Shown: in pieces, positions 24,434-33,718 of the stretch
How positions within the stretch are numbered: position 1 is the first letter of the stretch
Layout: each line of letters opens with the position of its first letter
Source of the DNA: Nitrospiraceae bacterium
GTDB taxonomy: Bacteria; Nitrospirota; Thermodesulfovibrionia; UBA6902
Direction: 5' to 3'
NCBI GenBank assembly: GCA_003599275.1
Contig: QZJG01000009.1
Location: forward strand, 1-49,317
DNA: 49,317 nt
The notes under the pieces: model-generated
Database searches by the model: none
The model's input: only the letters and a program-made list of their open reading frames with translations
What the model was told of the DNA's origin: nothing
Made by a program: the position numbers and the translations under genes

Positions 24434-26551
24434 TCATGCCAGCGTTCGCACGGACTTTTCCCGGTCCCACTGGCGTTTTTTTGCTGCGGCAATAAATGCG
24501 TTTTTGTCGAGGGCATCCAGTACACCCGCATCTTTTCCGATGTTCGCTGTCTTCAACAGCTCCTCGCCGCCTTTATCAACAGCGATTGCCTTGAGATGAC
24601 CAAAGGCATCGCGTACGAAATCGATCGCCGCGCTTTCCATCGATAATGTCTTTGCACCTTCGTCGGAGAGAATGACGGCGACTGCGTCGAACAGCACAGA
24701 AGGCGTTCCAGCCAGTTGTCCGTCAGCCGCCAGTGTCGAACCATCGGCAAGTATAGCGCCGCCCACTTTGGGAGCTACGATCTTCACGGTAGCACCCGCT
24801 TGTGTCGCGGCCGTTTTAATTTTCTTGATAACAGCGCCGTCAGAGCCATCGGCGATAAGAATGCCGATCGCGCGCCCCATGAGCGTGTCTTTCATCTTAC
24901 CGATGATTTGCAATGCCGGCGAAGGATCCAGTTCCTGTACTGGCGCTGCGGCCGTCGGCGCATAAGGCATCTTGTCGAGCGCAAGACCCTCGGCGACTCG
25001 TTTGGCGAGGTCTTCCTCGATATGTCGCAGGTGACCGACCATCGCCTCACGCACGTGCACATGTTCGACCTTCGAAAGCTCAAATACCAAGGCCGAGGCG
25101 ATGTGCGCCTGCTCATACGAGGTTTGGCTGAGATAGAACTGCCGCGCCTGACTGTAGTGGTCGGCGAAGCTCTCGGCACGGATGCGACCTTTATTGCCGG
25201 TTTCAGTTATTGCAGCGCTATGAAAGCCCTTAGCCGGTGTTTCGCGTGGCGAGTTTTCAGACAGGGAGTTGGGCTCATACGCCACACGGCCCGTCGGCTG
25301 CGCCATCTGCATGTGTCCGTCGCGTTGAAGGTTGCCAAACGGGCACTTGGGCGCGTTAATCGGTATCTGGTGAAAATTGGGTGAACCCAGGCGCGAAAGC
25401 TGCGTGTCGAGATAGGAAAATAAACGGCCTTGCAACAATGGATCATTCGAGAAATCGATGCCAGGCACAATGTTGGCGGGACAATACGCAACCTGTTCGG
25501 TTTCAGCGAAAAAATTGTTTGGCCAGCGATCCAGCACCATGCGGCCGATCACTTTCAAGGGCACCAGTTCTTCCGGAATCAGCTTGGTCGCATCCAGGTG
25601 ATCAAACGGAAGTCTGTCAGCTTCCTTCTGGGTAAAAAGCTGGACTGCGAATTCCCACTCGGGGAAATTGCCGGCTTTGATGGCCTCGAACATATCACGG
25701 CGGTGGTAGTCCGGATCCGCGCCGCAAATCTTGACGGTCTCATCCCAGATGGTGGACTGCAAGCCCAGTTTGGGACGCCAGTGGAATTTGACGAAGGTTG
25801 ATTCTCCGGCAGCGTTGATCAGCCGGAAACTATGCACTCCAAAGCCTTCAATCATCCGGAGCGAACGCGGTATCGTGCGATCAGACATGATCCACATCAC
25901 CATATGCATGGATTCAGGTGTGAGCGAAATGAAATCCCAGAATGTGTCGTGCGCGGTAGCCGATTGCGGAAAGCCGCGATCAGGTTCCATTTTTACAGAG
26001 TGGATGAGGTCAGGAAACTTTATGGCGTCCTGGATAAAGAAAACCGGGATGTTGTTGCCGACCAGGTCCCAATTGCCCTCCTTGGTGTAAAACTTGACGG
26101 CAAATCCTCGTACGTCACGCGGAGTATCTACCGAACCCGCGCCGCCCGCAACGGTCGATAGACGGGTAAACACAGGTGTCATCTCGCCGACTTGGGTGAG
26201 TATCCTGGCGGTGGTATATTGTTTCAACGAGGCGGTCAGCTCGAAAAACCCATGTACGCCCGTCGCCCGCGCGTGAACGATACGCTCGGGAATGCGCTCG
26301 TGATCGAAATGCGTGATTTTTTCACGGAGGATGAAATCCTCAAGAAGCGTAGGGCCGTGCGGATTGGCGCTGAGCGAGTTTTGATTGTCGGAAAGCGCGA
26401 CGCCCTGGTTCGTGGTTAGCGCGGGATGCTCTCCACCAGCGATCTGGTGCATCTCGCCGCCTGCTGCCTGCTGTGAATCTGCGTTGTGAACAGGGCCTTT
26501 TTCCTGTCTGCGTTTTCCAGAATTGCTCGTTGTTTTTTTTTTGTTCATCAT
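24434..26551 (-). CDS. katE: Large-subunit catalase (HPII/KatE type)
   Basis: 705 aa. It degrades hydrogen peroxide in the cytoplasm. The N-terminal extension is followed by the catalase barrel with catalytic His in [11 protein letters not shown], Asn in [11 protein letters not shown] and the haem-ligand Tyr in [14 protein letters not shown]. The C-terminal 150 residues form the flavodoxin or class I amidotransferase-like domain of large catalases ([14 protein letters not shown]). Its length is right for clade 2. Neighbouring haemerythrins, relics of SOD and SDR, and a chloroperoxidase-like hydrolase give an oxidative-stress setting. The codon composition looks more GC-rich than its neighbours, compatible with transfer. 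Confidence 0.96.
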   Translation of the reverse strand: MMNKKKTTSNSGKRRQEKGPVHNADSQQAAGGEMHQIAGGEHPALTTNQGVALSDNQNSLSANPHGPTLLEDFILREKITHFDHERIPERIVHARATGVHGFFELTASLKQYTTARILTQVGEMTPVFTRLSTVAGGAGSVDTPRDVRGFAVKFYTKEGNWDLVGNNIPVFFIQDAIKFPDLIHSVKMEPDRGFPQSATAHDTFWDFISLTPESMHMVMWIMSDRTIPRSLRMIEGFGVHSFRLINAAGESTFVKFHWRPKLGLQSTIWDETVKICGADPDYHRRDMFEAIKAGNFPEWEFAVQLFTQKEADRLPFDHLDATKLIPEELVPLKVIGRMVLDRWPNNFFAETEQVAYCPANIVPGIDFSNDPLLQGRLFSYLDTQLSRLGSPNFHQIPINAPKCPFGNLQRDGHMQMAQPTGRVAYEPNSLSENSPRETPAKGFHSAAITETGNKGRIRAESFADHYSQARQFYLSQTSYEQAHIASALVFELSKVEHVHVREAMVGHLRHIEEDLAKRVAEGLALDKMPYAPTAAAPVQELDPSPALQIIGKMKDTLMGRAIGILIADGSDGAVIKKIKTAATQAGATVKIVAPKVGGAILADGSTLAADGQLAGTPSVLFDAVAVILSDEGAKTLSMESAAIDFVRDAFGHLKAIAVDKGGEELLKTANIGKDAGVLDALDKNAFIAAAKKRQWDREKSVRTLA

Positions 26552-26590
26552 CGATCTCCTTAGTAAGTAACGCCAGCCTGCTGGCTATTT

Positions 26591-26719
26591 TCAACTGCTG
26601 TCAATTTCGACGGGCCGCTTCTCCTCCAGGATCATTCCGGTCCGGTGAAGCCACCGGGCCAAATCCTTGATCTTTCCGGGGAGGGCGTTGTCCCTTTGTA
26701 ACAGTTCGGTGCAGGTCAT
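26591..26719 (-). CDS. Small hypothetical ORF, possibly a fragment
   Basis: 42 aa from the ATG at 26719 (MTCTELLQRDNALPGKIKDL ...), but the frame is open upstream to about 26788 without a start, and the peptide KLVGEGAAKWRLTQVRAE reads like coding sequence. This looks like the 3' end of a lost gene between the catalase and haemerythrin genes. The family is not recognised. Confidence 0.35.
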   Translation of the reverse strand: MTCTELLQRDNALPGKIKDLARWLHRTGMILEEKRPVEIDSS

Positions 26720-26790
26720 TTCGGCCCGCACCTGAGTTAGTCGCCATTTCGCCGCGCCTTCTCCGACAAGCTTCTTCTCCTGATTCCTGA

Positions 26791-27246
26791 TTATTTCAAA
26801 TTATTTTTGATTTTCTCCTTTTCCTGCTCAAACTGTTTCATAATGTTTTGCATCTCGTCGTGGCCCAACGCCTCTTCTGCACTCTCGAATATCGTGCTCT
26901 CCTCTTCTTCAATATGATGCTCCACGAGCTCCTTGAACACGCTCAGCTTGGCCCCCCATTGCTCCTCACCCTTCTGCATCTTCTGCAGCTCTTTAAAAAC
27001 TACCTCGGCTACATGATGCTCCTCCAACGCTTCCATAGCATCCTCGCGAGCCTCTTTCTTCGCCAGCAAGGGCTGATAGAAGGTTTTTTCCTCGGCCTTC
27101 ATGTGCGGCACCAGCTCTTCTGTGAGCTTTTGGAACAACGTTTCACGCTTCTTCGAGGCATTCTGTTTAGTCTCTTTAAGCTGTTCGAGAATTCCCTTCA
27201 CGCCCTGATGGTCTTTTTTAAGTATCTCAAAAAATTCGTTATGCAT
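26791..27246 (-). CDS. Hemerythrin-domain protein
   Basis: 151 aa. Four-helix di-iron protein for oxygen or nitric-oxide binding or iron handling. Ligand candidates are the His in KKDHQGV (residue about 13), PHMKAEEKTFYQ (about 46), EEHHVAEVV and VEHHIEEEES. A long charged C-terminal helix follows. I chose the ATG at 27246 because AAAGGAGAAGAAA lies directly before it; the longer frame to 27309 starts inside the upstream small gene. Paralogue of the frameshifted copy at 22423; the two bracket the SDR relic, YihY and katE. Confidence 0.88.
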   Translation of the reverse strand: MHNEFFEILKKDHQGVKGILEQLKETKQNASKKRETLFQKLTEELVPHMKAEEKTFYQPLLAKKEAREDAMEALEEHHVAEVVFKELQKMQKGEEQWGAKLSVFKELVEHHIEEEESTIFESAEEALGHDEMQNIMKQFEQEKEKIKNNLK

Positions 27247-27295
27247 TTTCTTCTCCTTTTTTGTGAGTTTAAAGGTTCGACACTGCGTGGGTAGC

Positions 27296-27400
27296 TCAGG
27301 TGCACCCACGCAGCAGAAACAGCACTACTAAGATCGGAATCGGGATTCCCAAGGCCCAAAGTAAAATCCACCCGACCTTGCCTTCTTCATCGTTAATCAT
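27296..27400 (-). CDS. Tiny single-pass membrane protein
   Basis: 34 aa: MINDEEGKVGWILLWALGIP then IPILVVLFLLRGCT. A short acidic head precedes one hydrophobic helix with a conserved IPIPI hinge, a form recurrent in Gram-negative stress clusters. GGAGG abuts an ATG at 27406 but is 6 bases from the ATG at 27400, so the latter is preferred. It probably shares an mRNA with the downstream haemerythrin gene 49 bases away. Confidence 0.7.
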   Translation of the reverse strand: MINDEEGKVGWILLWALGIPIPILVVLFLLRGCT

Positions 27401-27691
27401 AGCCATCCTCCTTATCCTTCACACCTGGAACTTTTCTAATATTTTGGATGCTTTTTCCGGTAACAGTACGGTTTAACGGAAAAACTCATGAGCAATGTCG
27501 GATAGCGCGTTGACCACGGGTTGCGCAATCCTGCTGGTACGCGATTGACGAGAGCTTGCACCCAGGAGAAGACACCTCCTGAAAAGTTAAAGCGCGACGA
27601 ATGCTGTCAATGACGAGACAGGCTGAAAACCGATCTGGTCACGACTTTGCCCTTCTCCACTTTGCACATCCTTAAGCGGATCGCCGTATCC

Positions 27692-28378
27692 TTAGGGTAA
27701 GGTCTTTCGTCTGTCGCTTTCATAATAGGCTCCGCCGGCCATATATTCAGGGCTTATGCGTTTTCGTCTGTCGCTTTTATCATAGTATGCGCCGGCTTTT
27801 CCTTTAGTCCCTATATATTCAGCGCCTGAGCGTTGTGGTCTGTCGCTTTTATCGTAGTCAGCACTAGCCTCTCCTTTAGTTCCTATATCTTCAGCGCCTG
27901 TGCGTTTCAGTATTTCCTTACCTTTATTTTTCCAATCGCTATCGTCGGCGTGGACAGAAAGCAGAATTCCCCCTTCCTTGACACGACCTTCATATCGGTT
28001 AGCTTCATACTCGGGAATACCCATGCCAATCAGCACCCCGGCGATCCAGCCGACCGCTCCTCCAGCTCCGGCTCCGGCAAGAGCAGCCATGATGGGCCCC
28101 GCCGCAATGAAAGGCCCAAGACCCGGAATTGCCAATGAGCCAATACCCACCAGCCACCCTAAGGCGCCGCCAACGACCGCACCGGTTGCGCCTCCTGTCG
28201 CTCCCCCTTCAGGTGCCTTAGTTTCCTTCTCCACCGCGAATTCTTTGGTTCCTCCACCCTCAGGGAACAGTACAGAGATGTCCTCGTTGCGGAACCCCGC
28301 ATCTTTCAATGCATCGACCGCCTCTTCAACCATCAAACGACTCGTGTAGATTCCATAAACTGCTATGTTTTTAGCCAT
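27692..28378 (-). CDS. General stress protein, YflT-like domain with glycine-zipper and C-terminal repeats
   Basis: 228 aa. Residues 1-50 (IAVYGIYTSRLMVEEAVDAL, EDISVLFPE) match the N-terminal domain of YflT-type general stress proteins. Residues 60-125 are a Gly/Ala-rich membrane-inserting hairpin (GGATGGATGAVVGGALGW, AALAGAGAGGAVGW). From about 160 come three imperfect repeats of about 23 residues around GAEDIGTKG, YDKSDR and RRKR. The function is unknown; it is often found with BON and CsbD genes. Confidence 0.7.
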   Translation of the reverse strand: MAKNIAVYGIYTSRLMVEEAVDALKDAGFRNEDISVLFPEGGGTKEFAVEKETKAPEGGATGGATGAVVGGALGWLVGIGSLAIPGLGPFIAAGPIMAALAGAGAGGAVGWIAGVLIGMGIPEYEANRYEGRVKEGGILLSVHADDSDWKNKGKEILKRTGAEDIGTKGEASADYDKSDRPQRSGAEYIGTKGKAGAYYDKSDRRKRISPEYMAGGAYYESDRRKTLP

Positions 28379-28408
28379 GACTTTTTCTCCTTTTTTATTT
28401 ACATGTCT

Positions 28409-28786
28409 TTAAGGAGCGATGTCCATTTCGCTCGTAATCTTTCCGTTTCCGGCTATCCGCGCCGCCTTCTCTTCGATAGACCTTTTTTCTTCCTCAGATC
28501 TGACCGGGCCTTTCAATGTAACCATTCCGCCAACCGTAATGATCTTCACATTGTGAGCGTAAGTTGAAAGTGATTTGTCATCGACGACGGCTTGACGGAT
28601 TTTTTGAGTGATCTCGCGATCCTCTTTTGTTTCTCCTTGTTGGTCCGCTGTGATTTCTTTTTCGGACCGATCTCTTTTGTTGATTTCCGTATTGTCGCCA
28701 GACTCTGCCAAACAGGCTCCCGGGATGTTAACAAGGAATGCGACTGAAGCGAACAATACCAGAAAAAGTAGTGAATTCTTAGCCAT
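28409..28786 (-). CDS. Periplasmic BON-domain protein
   Basis: 125 aa. The signal peptide (1-27, ending ACLAES) is followed by a charged linker and one BON domain (about 55-123) with TQKIRQAVVDDKSLSTYAHN and VKIITVGGMVTLKGPVRSEE. BON domains bind phospholipid surfaces and help envelopes withstand osmotic stress. AAAGGAGGGTTGT is the ribosome site. The next 299 bases upstream to 29085 contain no gene. Confidence 0.85.
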   Translation of the reverse strand: MAKNSLLFLVLFASVAFLVNIPGACLAESGDNTEINKRDRSEKEITADQQGETKEDREITQKIRQAVVDDKSLSTYAHNVKIITVGGMVTLKGPVRSEEEKRSIEEKAARIAGNGKITSEMDIAP

Positions 28787-29085
28787 ACAACCCTCCTTTT
28801 TTTATTTATGTTAGTGTTGAGTGCCCTTTTACAGATTGAACGATACCTCCTTTCCTTACGTTGATTCAATGCCTCCGCATCATTGCTTCTGGGGCTCTAC
28901 CTTTGTCCTTATTTTGCTCTTGATCTTCCTTCCCGTTGAGCTATTGAGTGTGACATTTTCTACCGCGCGCATGATCTTTCTTTAAATCCTTATATTGCTA
29001 CGTCATTTTGTTCCGTAGTGGCCATGCGTCTGTTCAACTTTCATCGAATGACGATTATTCATGCTCATCTTTCACCGTAGTCAAT

Positions 29086-30630
29086 TTATTGCTCTTCAAC
29101 CTCAAGGTCACTGTTGGCCGGTCCCTTTATTATCCCGCCATATCGATTGAAGCTTGAACCGTGGCACGGACAATCCCAAGTCTTCTCAAGCTTATTCCAA
29201 CTTACGATGCACCCAAGGTGTGGACATAATGCTGAACGTTCATGAAGTATTCCCTGTCGGTCGCGATAAACAGCGAGCTTCGTAGTGCCGCGTCGAATGA
29301 TAGCGCCTTCTCCCTTTGCCACCTTTTCGGGAGAGTCAACGTCACCACCGGTCAAATAATCCACATACTGCGCGACCACATTGAGGTTCTCTTCAGCGAA
29401 CTTACCGAGAGCACGAATCGTTTTTCGCGACGGGTCGTAGAGCGGCACCCATGGATTCTTGCGCCCCATAATGAGGTCTGTGATAAGAATTCCTGCGATA
29501 GTACCATGCGTCAGCCCCATTCCGGAATCACCCGTTGCAATATAAACGTTTTTCGGGTCTCCAGGATTACAGCCGATGAAGGCTACAGAGTCAACGGGCT
29601 CCATAACCTGACCAGACCAATGAAATTCCATTTTCTCAATCATCGTGAATCGCTCTCGTGCCCATGTCTCAAGCTGTGAGTGCCGTCGAGCGCCATCGTC
29701 TGCCTGACCGGACTTATGGTCTTCGCCCCCGACCATAAGCATATCATAGTCACGAGATACGCTATGAAGTCTGATGTAGTGATATGGATCTAACGTATCC
29801 CAATACAATGCCCTTGTGACTGAACCACGAGGAATCCGTGCACCGACGACATAGGTAGAATAAGCGGCCTGCTTGGTATGAATTGTAACGATGTTGTTAA
29901 TTGGAGTGTTTGTTGCTATCACAATCGCATCAGCGGTCACTACATATCCATTGCTCGTCTCTACACGTGCAGATGTGCCGCCCTCCATAGAGCTTACGTG
30001 CGTTCCTGTGAAGATTCGTCCACCATCTCGCTCAATAGCACGGGTGAGGCCCGTGAGATACTTTAACGGATGGAACTGCGCCTGTCGCGGAAAGTGTAAA
30101 CATATGCCTGAATCGAAAGAATCGATAGGTGCACGCTCTACCTGCTTAACTTCCGTAAGTCCAGCACGATGAGCTGCTGTGAGTTCATGCCGAAGTATCT
30201 CTATTGAGTCACCAGGCGGGACAAAAAGAAAACCCGAAAGTCGTTCAAAATCACAATCAATTCTTTCTTCAGTAACTATTGCCTCAATACGATCGATAGC
30301 TGTTGTGTGACTCTCAGCGGCGAGTCTGGCGCCTTTTTCTCCGTGCAGACGTTCGATCTCAAAGTAACGGTCATCAATAGCGTTGGAAAGATGTGCCGTC
30401 GTCCGTTCGGTCATTCCTCCGCCAATACGTCCATCGTCCAGAATAATTACTGACTTGCCTTCACGAGCAAGGAGATACGCAGTCGTCATCCCGGCTATCC
30501 CTGCGCCGACAATGCACACGTCTGCATGCGTGTTCTCGGTAAGCGTTGCGTGTCCCGGCACTTCCGTCGTTGCCATCCAAAGCGATATGGTTTTCCCGGA
30601 TTTGCTCTTCATTGCTTTATCACTGGTCAT
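29086..30630 (-). CDS. FAD-dependent oxidoreductase fused to a Rieske [2Fe-2S] domain
   Basis: 514 aa. A DAO-type FAD domain occupies residues 35-400, with the dinucleotide motif VCIVGAGIAGMTTAYLLA, the GGGMTERTTAHLS loop and a late FAD motif NVYIATGDSGMGLTHGTIAG. The last 90 residues are a Rieske domain with ligands CPHLGC and CPCHGSSF, 18 residues apart. Fusions of this type are cytoplasmic and of unknown substrate, and are often found in stress islands. No signal peptide and no clear ribosome site. Confidence 0.9.
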   Translation of the reverse strand: MTSDKAMKSKSGKTISLWMATTEVPGHATLTENTHADVCIVGAGIAGMTTAYLLAREGKSVIILDDGRIGGGMTERTTAHLSNAIDDRYFEIERLHGEKGARLAAESHTTAIDRIEAIVTEERIDCDFERLSGFLFVPPGDSIEILRHELTAAHRAGLTEVKQVERAPIDSFDSGICLHFPRQAQFHPLKYLTGLTRAIERDGGRIFTGTHVSSMEGGTSARVETSNGYVVTADAIVIATNTPINNIVTIHTKQAAYSTYVVGARIPRGSVTRALYWDTLDPYHYIRLHSVSRDYDMLMVGGEDHKSGQADDGARRHSQLETWARERFTMIEKMEFHWSGQVMEPVDSVAFIGCNPGDPKNVYIATGDSGMGLTHGTIAGILITDLIMGRKNPWVPLYDPSRKTIRALGKFAEENLNVVAQYVDYLTGGDVDSPEKVAKGEGAIIRRGTTKLAVYRDRQGILHERSALCPHLGCIVSWNKLEKTWDCPCHGSSFNRYGGIIKGPANSDLEVEEQ

Positions 30631-30677
30631 TACAGCACCATCCCGTCAATCCCGTCCCATCCTCATAAAAAACCGCT

Positions 30678-30830
30678 TCAGATCCTTCCCATGAGCATCA
30701 GGATTATCAGAATCAGAAGAATCAATCCGAGTCCGCCGCTCGGATAGTATCCCCAGCCCGAACTGTAGGGCCAGGTGGGCAGTGAGCCGATAAGCACGAG
30801 GATCAAAATGATGATCAGTATGGTTCCCAT
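30678..30830 (-). CDS. DUF3309 small membrane protein
   Basis: 50 aa: a hydrophobic helix, the hallmark LPTWPYSSGWGYYPSGGLG and a second helix LILLILIILMLMGRI. This is the DUF3309 pattern. The ATG at 30830 has AAGGAGGAAAGTC; an upstream ATG at 30863 adds an unconserved basic tail. Function unknown. Confidence 0.85.
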   Translation of the reverse strand: MGTILIIILILVLIGSLPTWPYSSGWGYYPSGGLGLILLILIILMLMGRI

Positions 30831-30941
30831 GACTTTCCTCCTTTCCTTATTTTTACGAGACACAGGACCTTCTTCTTCGCCTGCGAACCTGGTTCTGTGA
30901 CAGACATCATGCCACTTTCCTTATCCGGTTGTCTGACTCGC

Positions 30942-31163
30942 TTATCTCTTGGTTGAATCAGTCTTCACGTAGCGGTCCATGAATTCCTTATAGTCCTGCT
31001 CCGCTTTGTCCCTGGCATACCCATATCGTTGTTGCAAAAGTCCCAGGAGTTTTTCTTCGTTTCCTTCGACAGTGGTGAGGTCGTCATCCGTCAGTTTGCC
31101 CCACTTCGTTTTGACCTCTCCTTTGATTTCCTTCCACTTTCCTTTCAGTATTTCAGCATTCAT
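30942..31163 (-). CDS. CsbD family stress protein
   Basis: 73 aa. It has the canonical layout MNAEILKGKWKEIKGEVKTK, WGKLTDDDLTTVEGNEEKLL and RYGYARDKAEQDYKEF, as in E. coli YjbJ. Such proteins are abundant in stationary phase or under osmotic stress. GAAAGGAGGAAAC lies before the ATG. A sigma-54 promoter with enhancer palindrome lies 94-240 bases upstream, so this gene is a predicted member of the sigma-54 regulon. Confidence 0.92.
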   Translation of the reverse strand: MNAEILKGKWKEIKGEVKTKWGKLTDDDLTTVEGNEEKLLGLLQQRYGYARDKAEQDYKEFMDRYVKTDSTKR

Positions 31164-31256
31164 GTTTCCTCCTTTCGGCTATTTTGTCGCTTGCTGGGTT
31201 AATGACCTTAATATGCATTAGTACAAGCTCCGCGCCGTGTGATAACTTAAATGGAA

Positions 31257-31272
31257 AGCAGAATGTGTGCCA
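31257..31272 (-). promoter_or_regulatory. Sigma-54 promoter B (csbD)
   Basis: On the minus strand TGGCACACATTCTGCT has the GG and GC invariants at the sigma-54 spacing, with a -12 box CTGCT in place of TTGCA. It predicts a leader of about 80 bases for the csbD gene. Confidence 0.8.
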
Positions 31273-31371
31273 GGACTATTTTGAAAGGACAATAGTTTCT
31301 ATCGTAATGAAAAAATTGAAATTTCATAGAAGACTACGATTAGAGGTTGGCGGTGCGAAAAGATGCCTCTT

Positions 31372-31402
31372 CCGATATATCAGGAGTCTCCTGACATATC
31401 AG
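31372..31402. promoter_or_regulatory. Enhancer palindrome B of the sigma-54 regulon
   Basis: The arms CCGATATATCAGGA and TCCTGACATATCAG around GTC have two mismatched pairs. The centre is 115 bp from the first base of promoter B. Confidence 0.8.
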
Positions 31403-31693
31403 CTTTTTTCTCATTCAGTTAGTCCCAGAACTGTGCTGCATTTGGAAGCGTCGACGGTTGTGTAGTCTATCGCAGACCAGTCCGAGACTCTCGAAGACGT
31501 AGAAAAACGTTCAGAAGATACGTTCCATTTCGCCTATGCGAATCCCGATTGGTCGGGACATCCCTGTCATCCATGCTACTCTGGTTTTTACCAAGAAAGG
31601 CCTGACCCAGCTCTCGCGCAATTCAACTATAATCGCTTAAAATTTCACCCTTCAAACAATCGTTCATTTTCGCAAGCTAAGATAGACGAGCCA

Positions 31694-31954
31694 TTATACA
31701 TTCTCTGCCACCTCGTGCGTTTCAGTGTCCTTTTTGCCCTTTCTCAGAGCTTCTCTGGCAAGGGCGGCAAGTTTTTCGTAATTAGCTCTGATGCGCTCAA
31801 GCTCTTTATCATCAAGTTCTTCGAGATCAAGCAGGGCATTGTGGGCGCCCTCTACAGAACGGATCAACTCGTCCAGTTTTATCTGTATAGCACCGGTATC
31901 CCTGTTTTGCGTGTTCTGAATCAGAAATACCATGAGAAACGTTACTAGAGCTTA
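31694..31954 (-). pseudogene. C-terminal fragment of a low-affinity iron permease
   Basis: The peptide ALVTFLMVFLIQNTQNRDTG followed by AIQIKLDELIRSVEGAHNAL and LLDLEELDD matches the second half of the low-affinity iron permease family. The first membrane half is absent: the frame is closed by a TAA just upstream, and the sequence joins the truncated end of the DUF748 gene. An ATG at 31933 lies within the old reading frame and has no ribosome site. Confidence 0.7.
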
Positions 31955-33330
31955 TGGAAGAGGCCCTTCTCGCTTTGCTTACGACTGTCATAAACCTTCA
32001 TATTTTTGAATAGAGGTTTGACATAGCCGTTTATCCTGCCGCCTTTTATCTCGATCTCCGAATAGAATGAGAACAGGCCCTCTTTGATATCAAAATTCCC
32101 GTAAGAACGGAACAGATCGCTCATATCGGTCATGTGCGTATCCTTAATGGCGATGTTGAGATCGAAATCCGGGTCCTTTGAATATGGCCGGAATGTGCCT
32201 TTCACGACAGTGTCGCCCGTGCCCATGAACTTCCCTTTCAATTCCAATGTTGCTACTCCCTCTTTAAGCTGACTGGTGAGATTTGTCAGAGTCAATTCGG
32301 TCTTATCGAAGAAGAGGCGGTAATTCGGATCGGTCGTTCTGTTAACATATGCGAAATTACTTTCCGAAATCCTCAGCCTGTCGACCTTGATTTTTGAAGT
32401 CGGTTCGTTGCTCAGTTTCTTTGCCGTTTTCGCCGTCTTGCTTACCCTATTCTGTTCAGCCTTAACGGTCTGGGGAAGGTGGAGATAATCTACTTTTACT
32501 CCTGTGATGTTGATATTCTTGAAATTCACCTGAGTTATTTCCGGGGCGTATTCAAAGTTTCCCTTAGCCGACAGTGTCCCGCTTTGGACGGAAAAGTTGC
32601 CACGCTTAGTGATCGGGTCGAAATAACTCAAATCCATGTTGTTCAGGTCGAGGTCCGCCTTCAGCCCTATGTGAGGCTCTTGCAAAAAATTTACCTGCCC
32701 GTCCAGCATCAACTTGCCGCTGTCAAAAATCGTTCCTTCAAGATGTATGGACGACGGATAAACGCGCTCAGGAGAACGGATGTTCCTAATATTGGAGGCC
32801 TCGAGATTAACCATGCTCATATGGAGCGGTCTATATGAGCCCTCGTCAGTATAGGTCAGTTCTCCGCCGCGTACCCTGAATAGATTGATCTTGAGGGGAG
32901 TGATCGCTTCAAGGGACTGCCGCCACCCCCTTTCATTGAAGGGAACTTTGCTCTCTGCCTCTTTGAGGATATTTTTCAAATTGACATTAACCTTCGGGCG
33001 ATCAATCAGAAAATCAGCCACAAGGCGCCCGTTGAGGAGCGCCTGCCAGTGCACACTTGCGTGCAGACGTCCGAAGTATGCCACGGGGGGGGCCGGGACG
33101 GAATCCTGTGTCAATACCAGATTGTCAAGGTCGATGGAGAAACCAACAGGGTGGAAATATGCCCGTTCTATATGGACCGTATACCCGTTCAGTTGACGGT
33201 TCATCTGACTTTCCATATACCGTCTCAGGGTGTCGCTGCTGATAAAATAGGACAGCACAACCACAATCAGTATCATTGCGGCAATGCCGCCGAGAACCCT
33301 GCCCCACCATCTGCTTAAATAAACGGTCAT
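31945..33330 (-). CDS. DUF748 domain protein, 3'-truncated
   Basis: 461 aa. An N-terminal membrane anchor (about 12-32) precedes a long AsmA-like periplasmic region (DUF748) with repeated beta strands: VHIERAYFHPVGFSIDLDNL, FLIDRPKVNVNL, LHMSMVNLEASNI and GLKADLDLNNMDLSYFDP. Family members usually continue past GLFHKL (as GLFHKLYEG...) for several dozen residues. Here the stop follows GLFHKL directly, where the iron-permease relic is fused on. The protein may still fold; its role may be envelope lipid handling. Confidence 0.75.
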   Translation of the reverse strand: MTVYLSRWWGRVLGGIAAMILIVVVLSYFISSDTLRRYMESQMNRQLNGYTVHIERAYFHPVGFSIDLDNLVLTQDSVPAPPVAYFGRLHASVHWQALLNGRLVADFLIDRPKVNVNLKNILKEAESKVPFNERGWRQSLEAITPLKINLFRVRGGELTYTDEGSYRPLHMSMVNLEASNIRNIRSPERVYPSSIHLEGTIFDSGKLMLDGQVNFLQEPHIGLKADLDLNNMDLSYFDPITKRGNFSVQSGTLSAKGNFEYAPEITQVNFKNINITGVKVDYLHLPQTVKAEQNRVSKTAKTAKKLSNEPTSKIKVDRLRISESNFAYVNRTTDPNYRLFFDKTELTLTNLTSQLKEGVATLELKGKFMGTGDTVVKGTFRPYSKDPDFDLNIAIKDTHMTDMSDLFRSYGNFDIKEGLFSFYSEIEIKGGRINGYVKPLFKNMKVYDSRKQSEKGLFHKL

Positions 33331-33718
33331 CTTGATCTCGTGTCCCGAAATATCCTCTCAATAAGCGGATTATAGCGCATAACGTCCCGCTGTCAAGGAT
33401 TTATTTTAAAGAATATAAGGGATATGTGTTTTTAAGGAACTGCTTCTGTTGTTTATTTTAATTTGGGCAAAATAACTTAGTAGCTGAAATCAGATAGATG
33501 TTCAGTAGGGGAAATCTATATTACACCCTCGTACCATTGACTGGTCGCTTGATCCGGTATGAATATGTTTCATTTTATATCCCGATACCGTGACGAGCTT
33601 CGGGACAATCCGGGAAGCGATGCGGCCCATCGACCTTATTCAGCGTAGGTTATGCAATGCTTTATACCGCTTTGGTAACCATTGTTCCTCCAAATAATTT
33701 TGTTGTACGGCCGCGCCG
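33331..33718. other. Intergenic region without a recognised gene
   Basis: 388 AT-rich bases between the hydrolase and DUF748 genes. On the minus strand GGAGGAACA is followed by ATG and only six codons (MVTKAV), which may be the start of a lost gene near 33,670-33,690. I see nothing else that can be supported. Confidence 0.5.

Larger units (their letters stand above)
31164..31693 (-). other. Sigma-54 control region B
   Basis: 530 bases without an intact gene. They hold promoter B (31257-31272), a conserved block near 31336 (TACGATTAGAGG) and palindrome B (31372-31402). A weak resemblance to the activator gene's 3' end lies at 31403-31450. The remaining 31,450-31,690 shows no recognisable element; a 34-codon plus-strand frame at 31537-31641 has no ribosome site. 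Confidence 0.7.

Noticed and set aside
24716-25384. Long plus-strand ORF opposite katE
   Set aside because: It is antisense to an intact catalase reading frame and arises from its GC-rich codons.
30870-30905. Additional sigma-54 promoter before DUF3309 (TGGCATGATGTCTGTC)
   Set aside because: The -12 box lacks the invariant GC (it reads GT) and no palindrome lies upstream.
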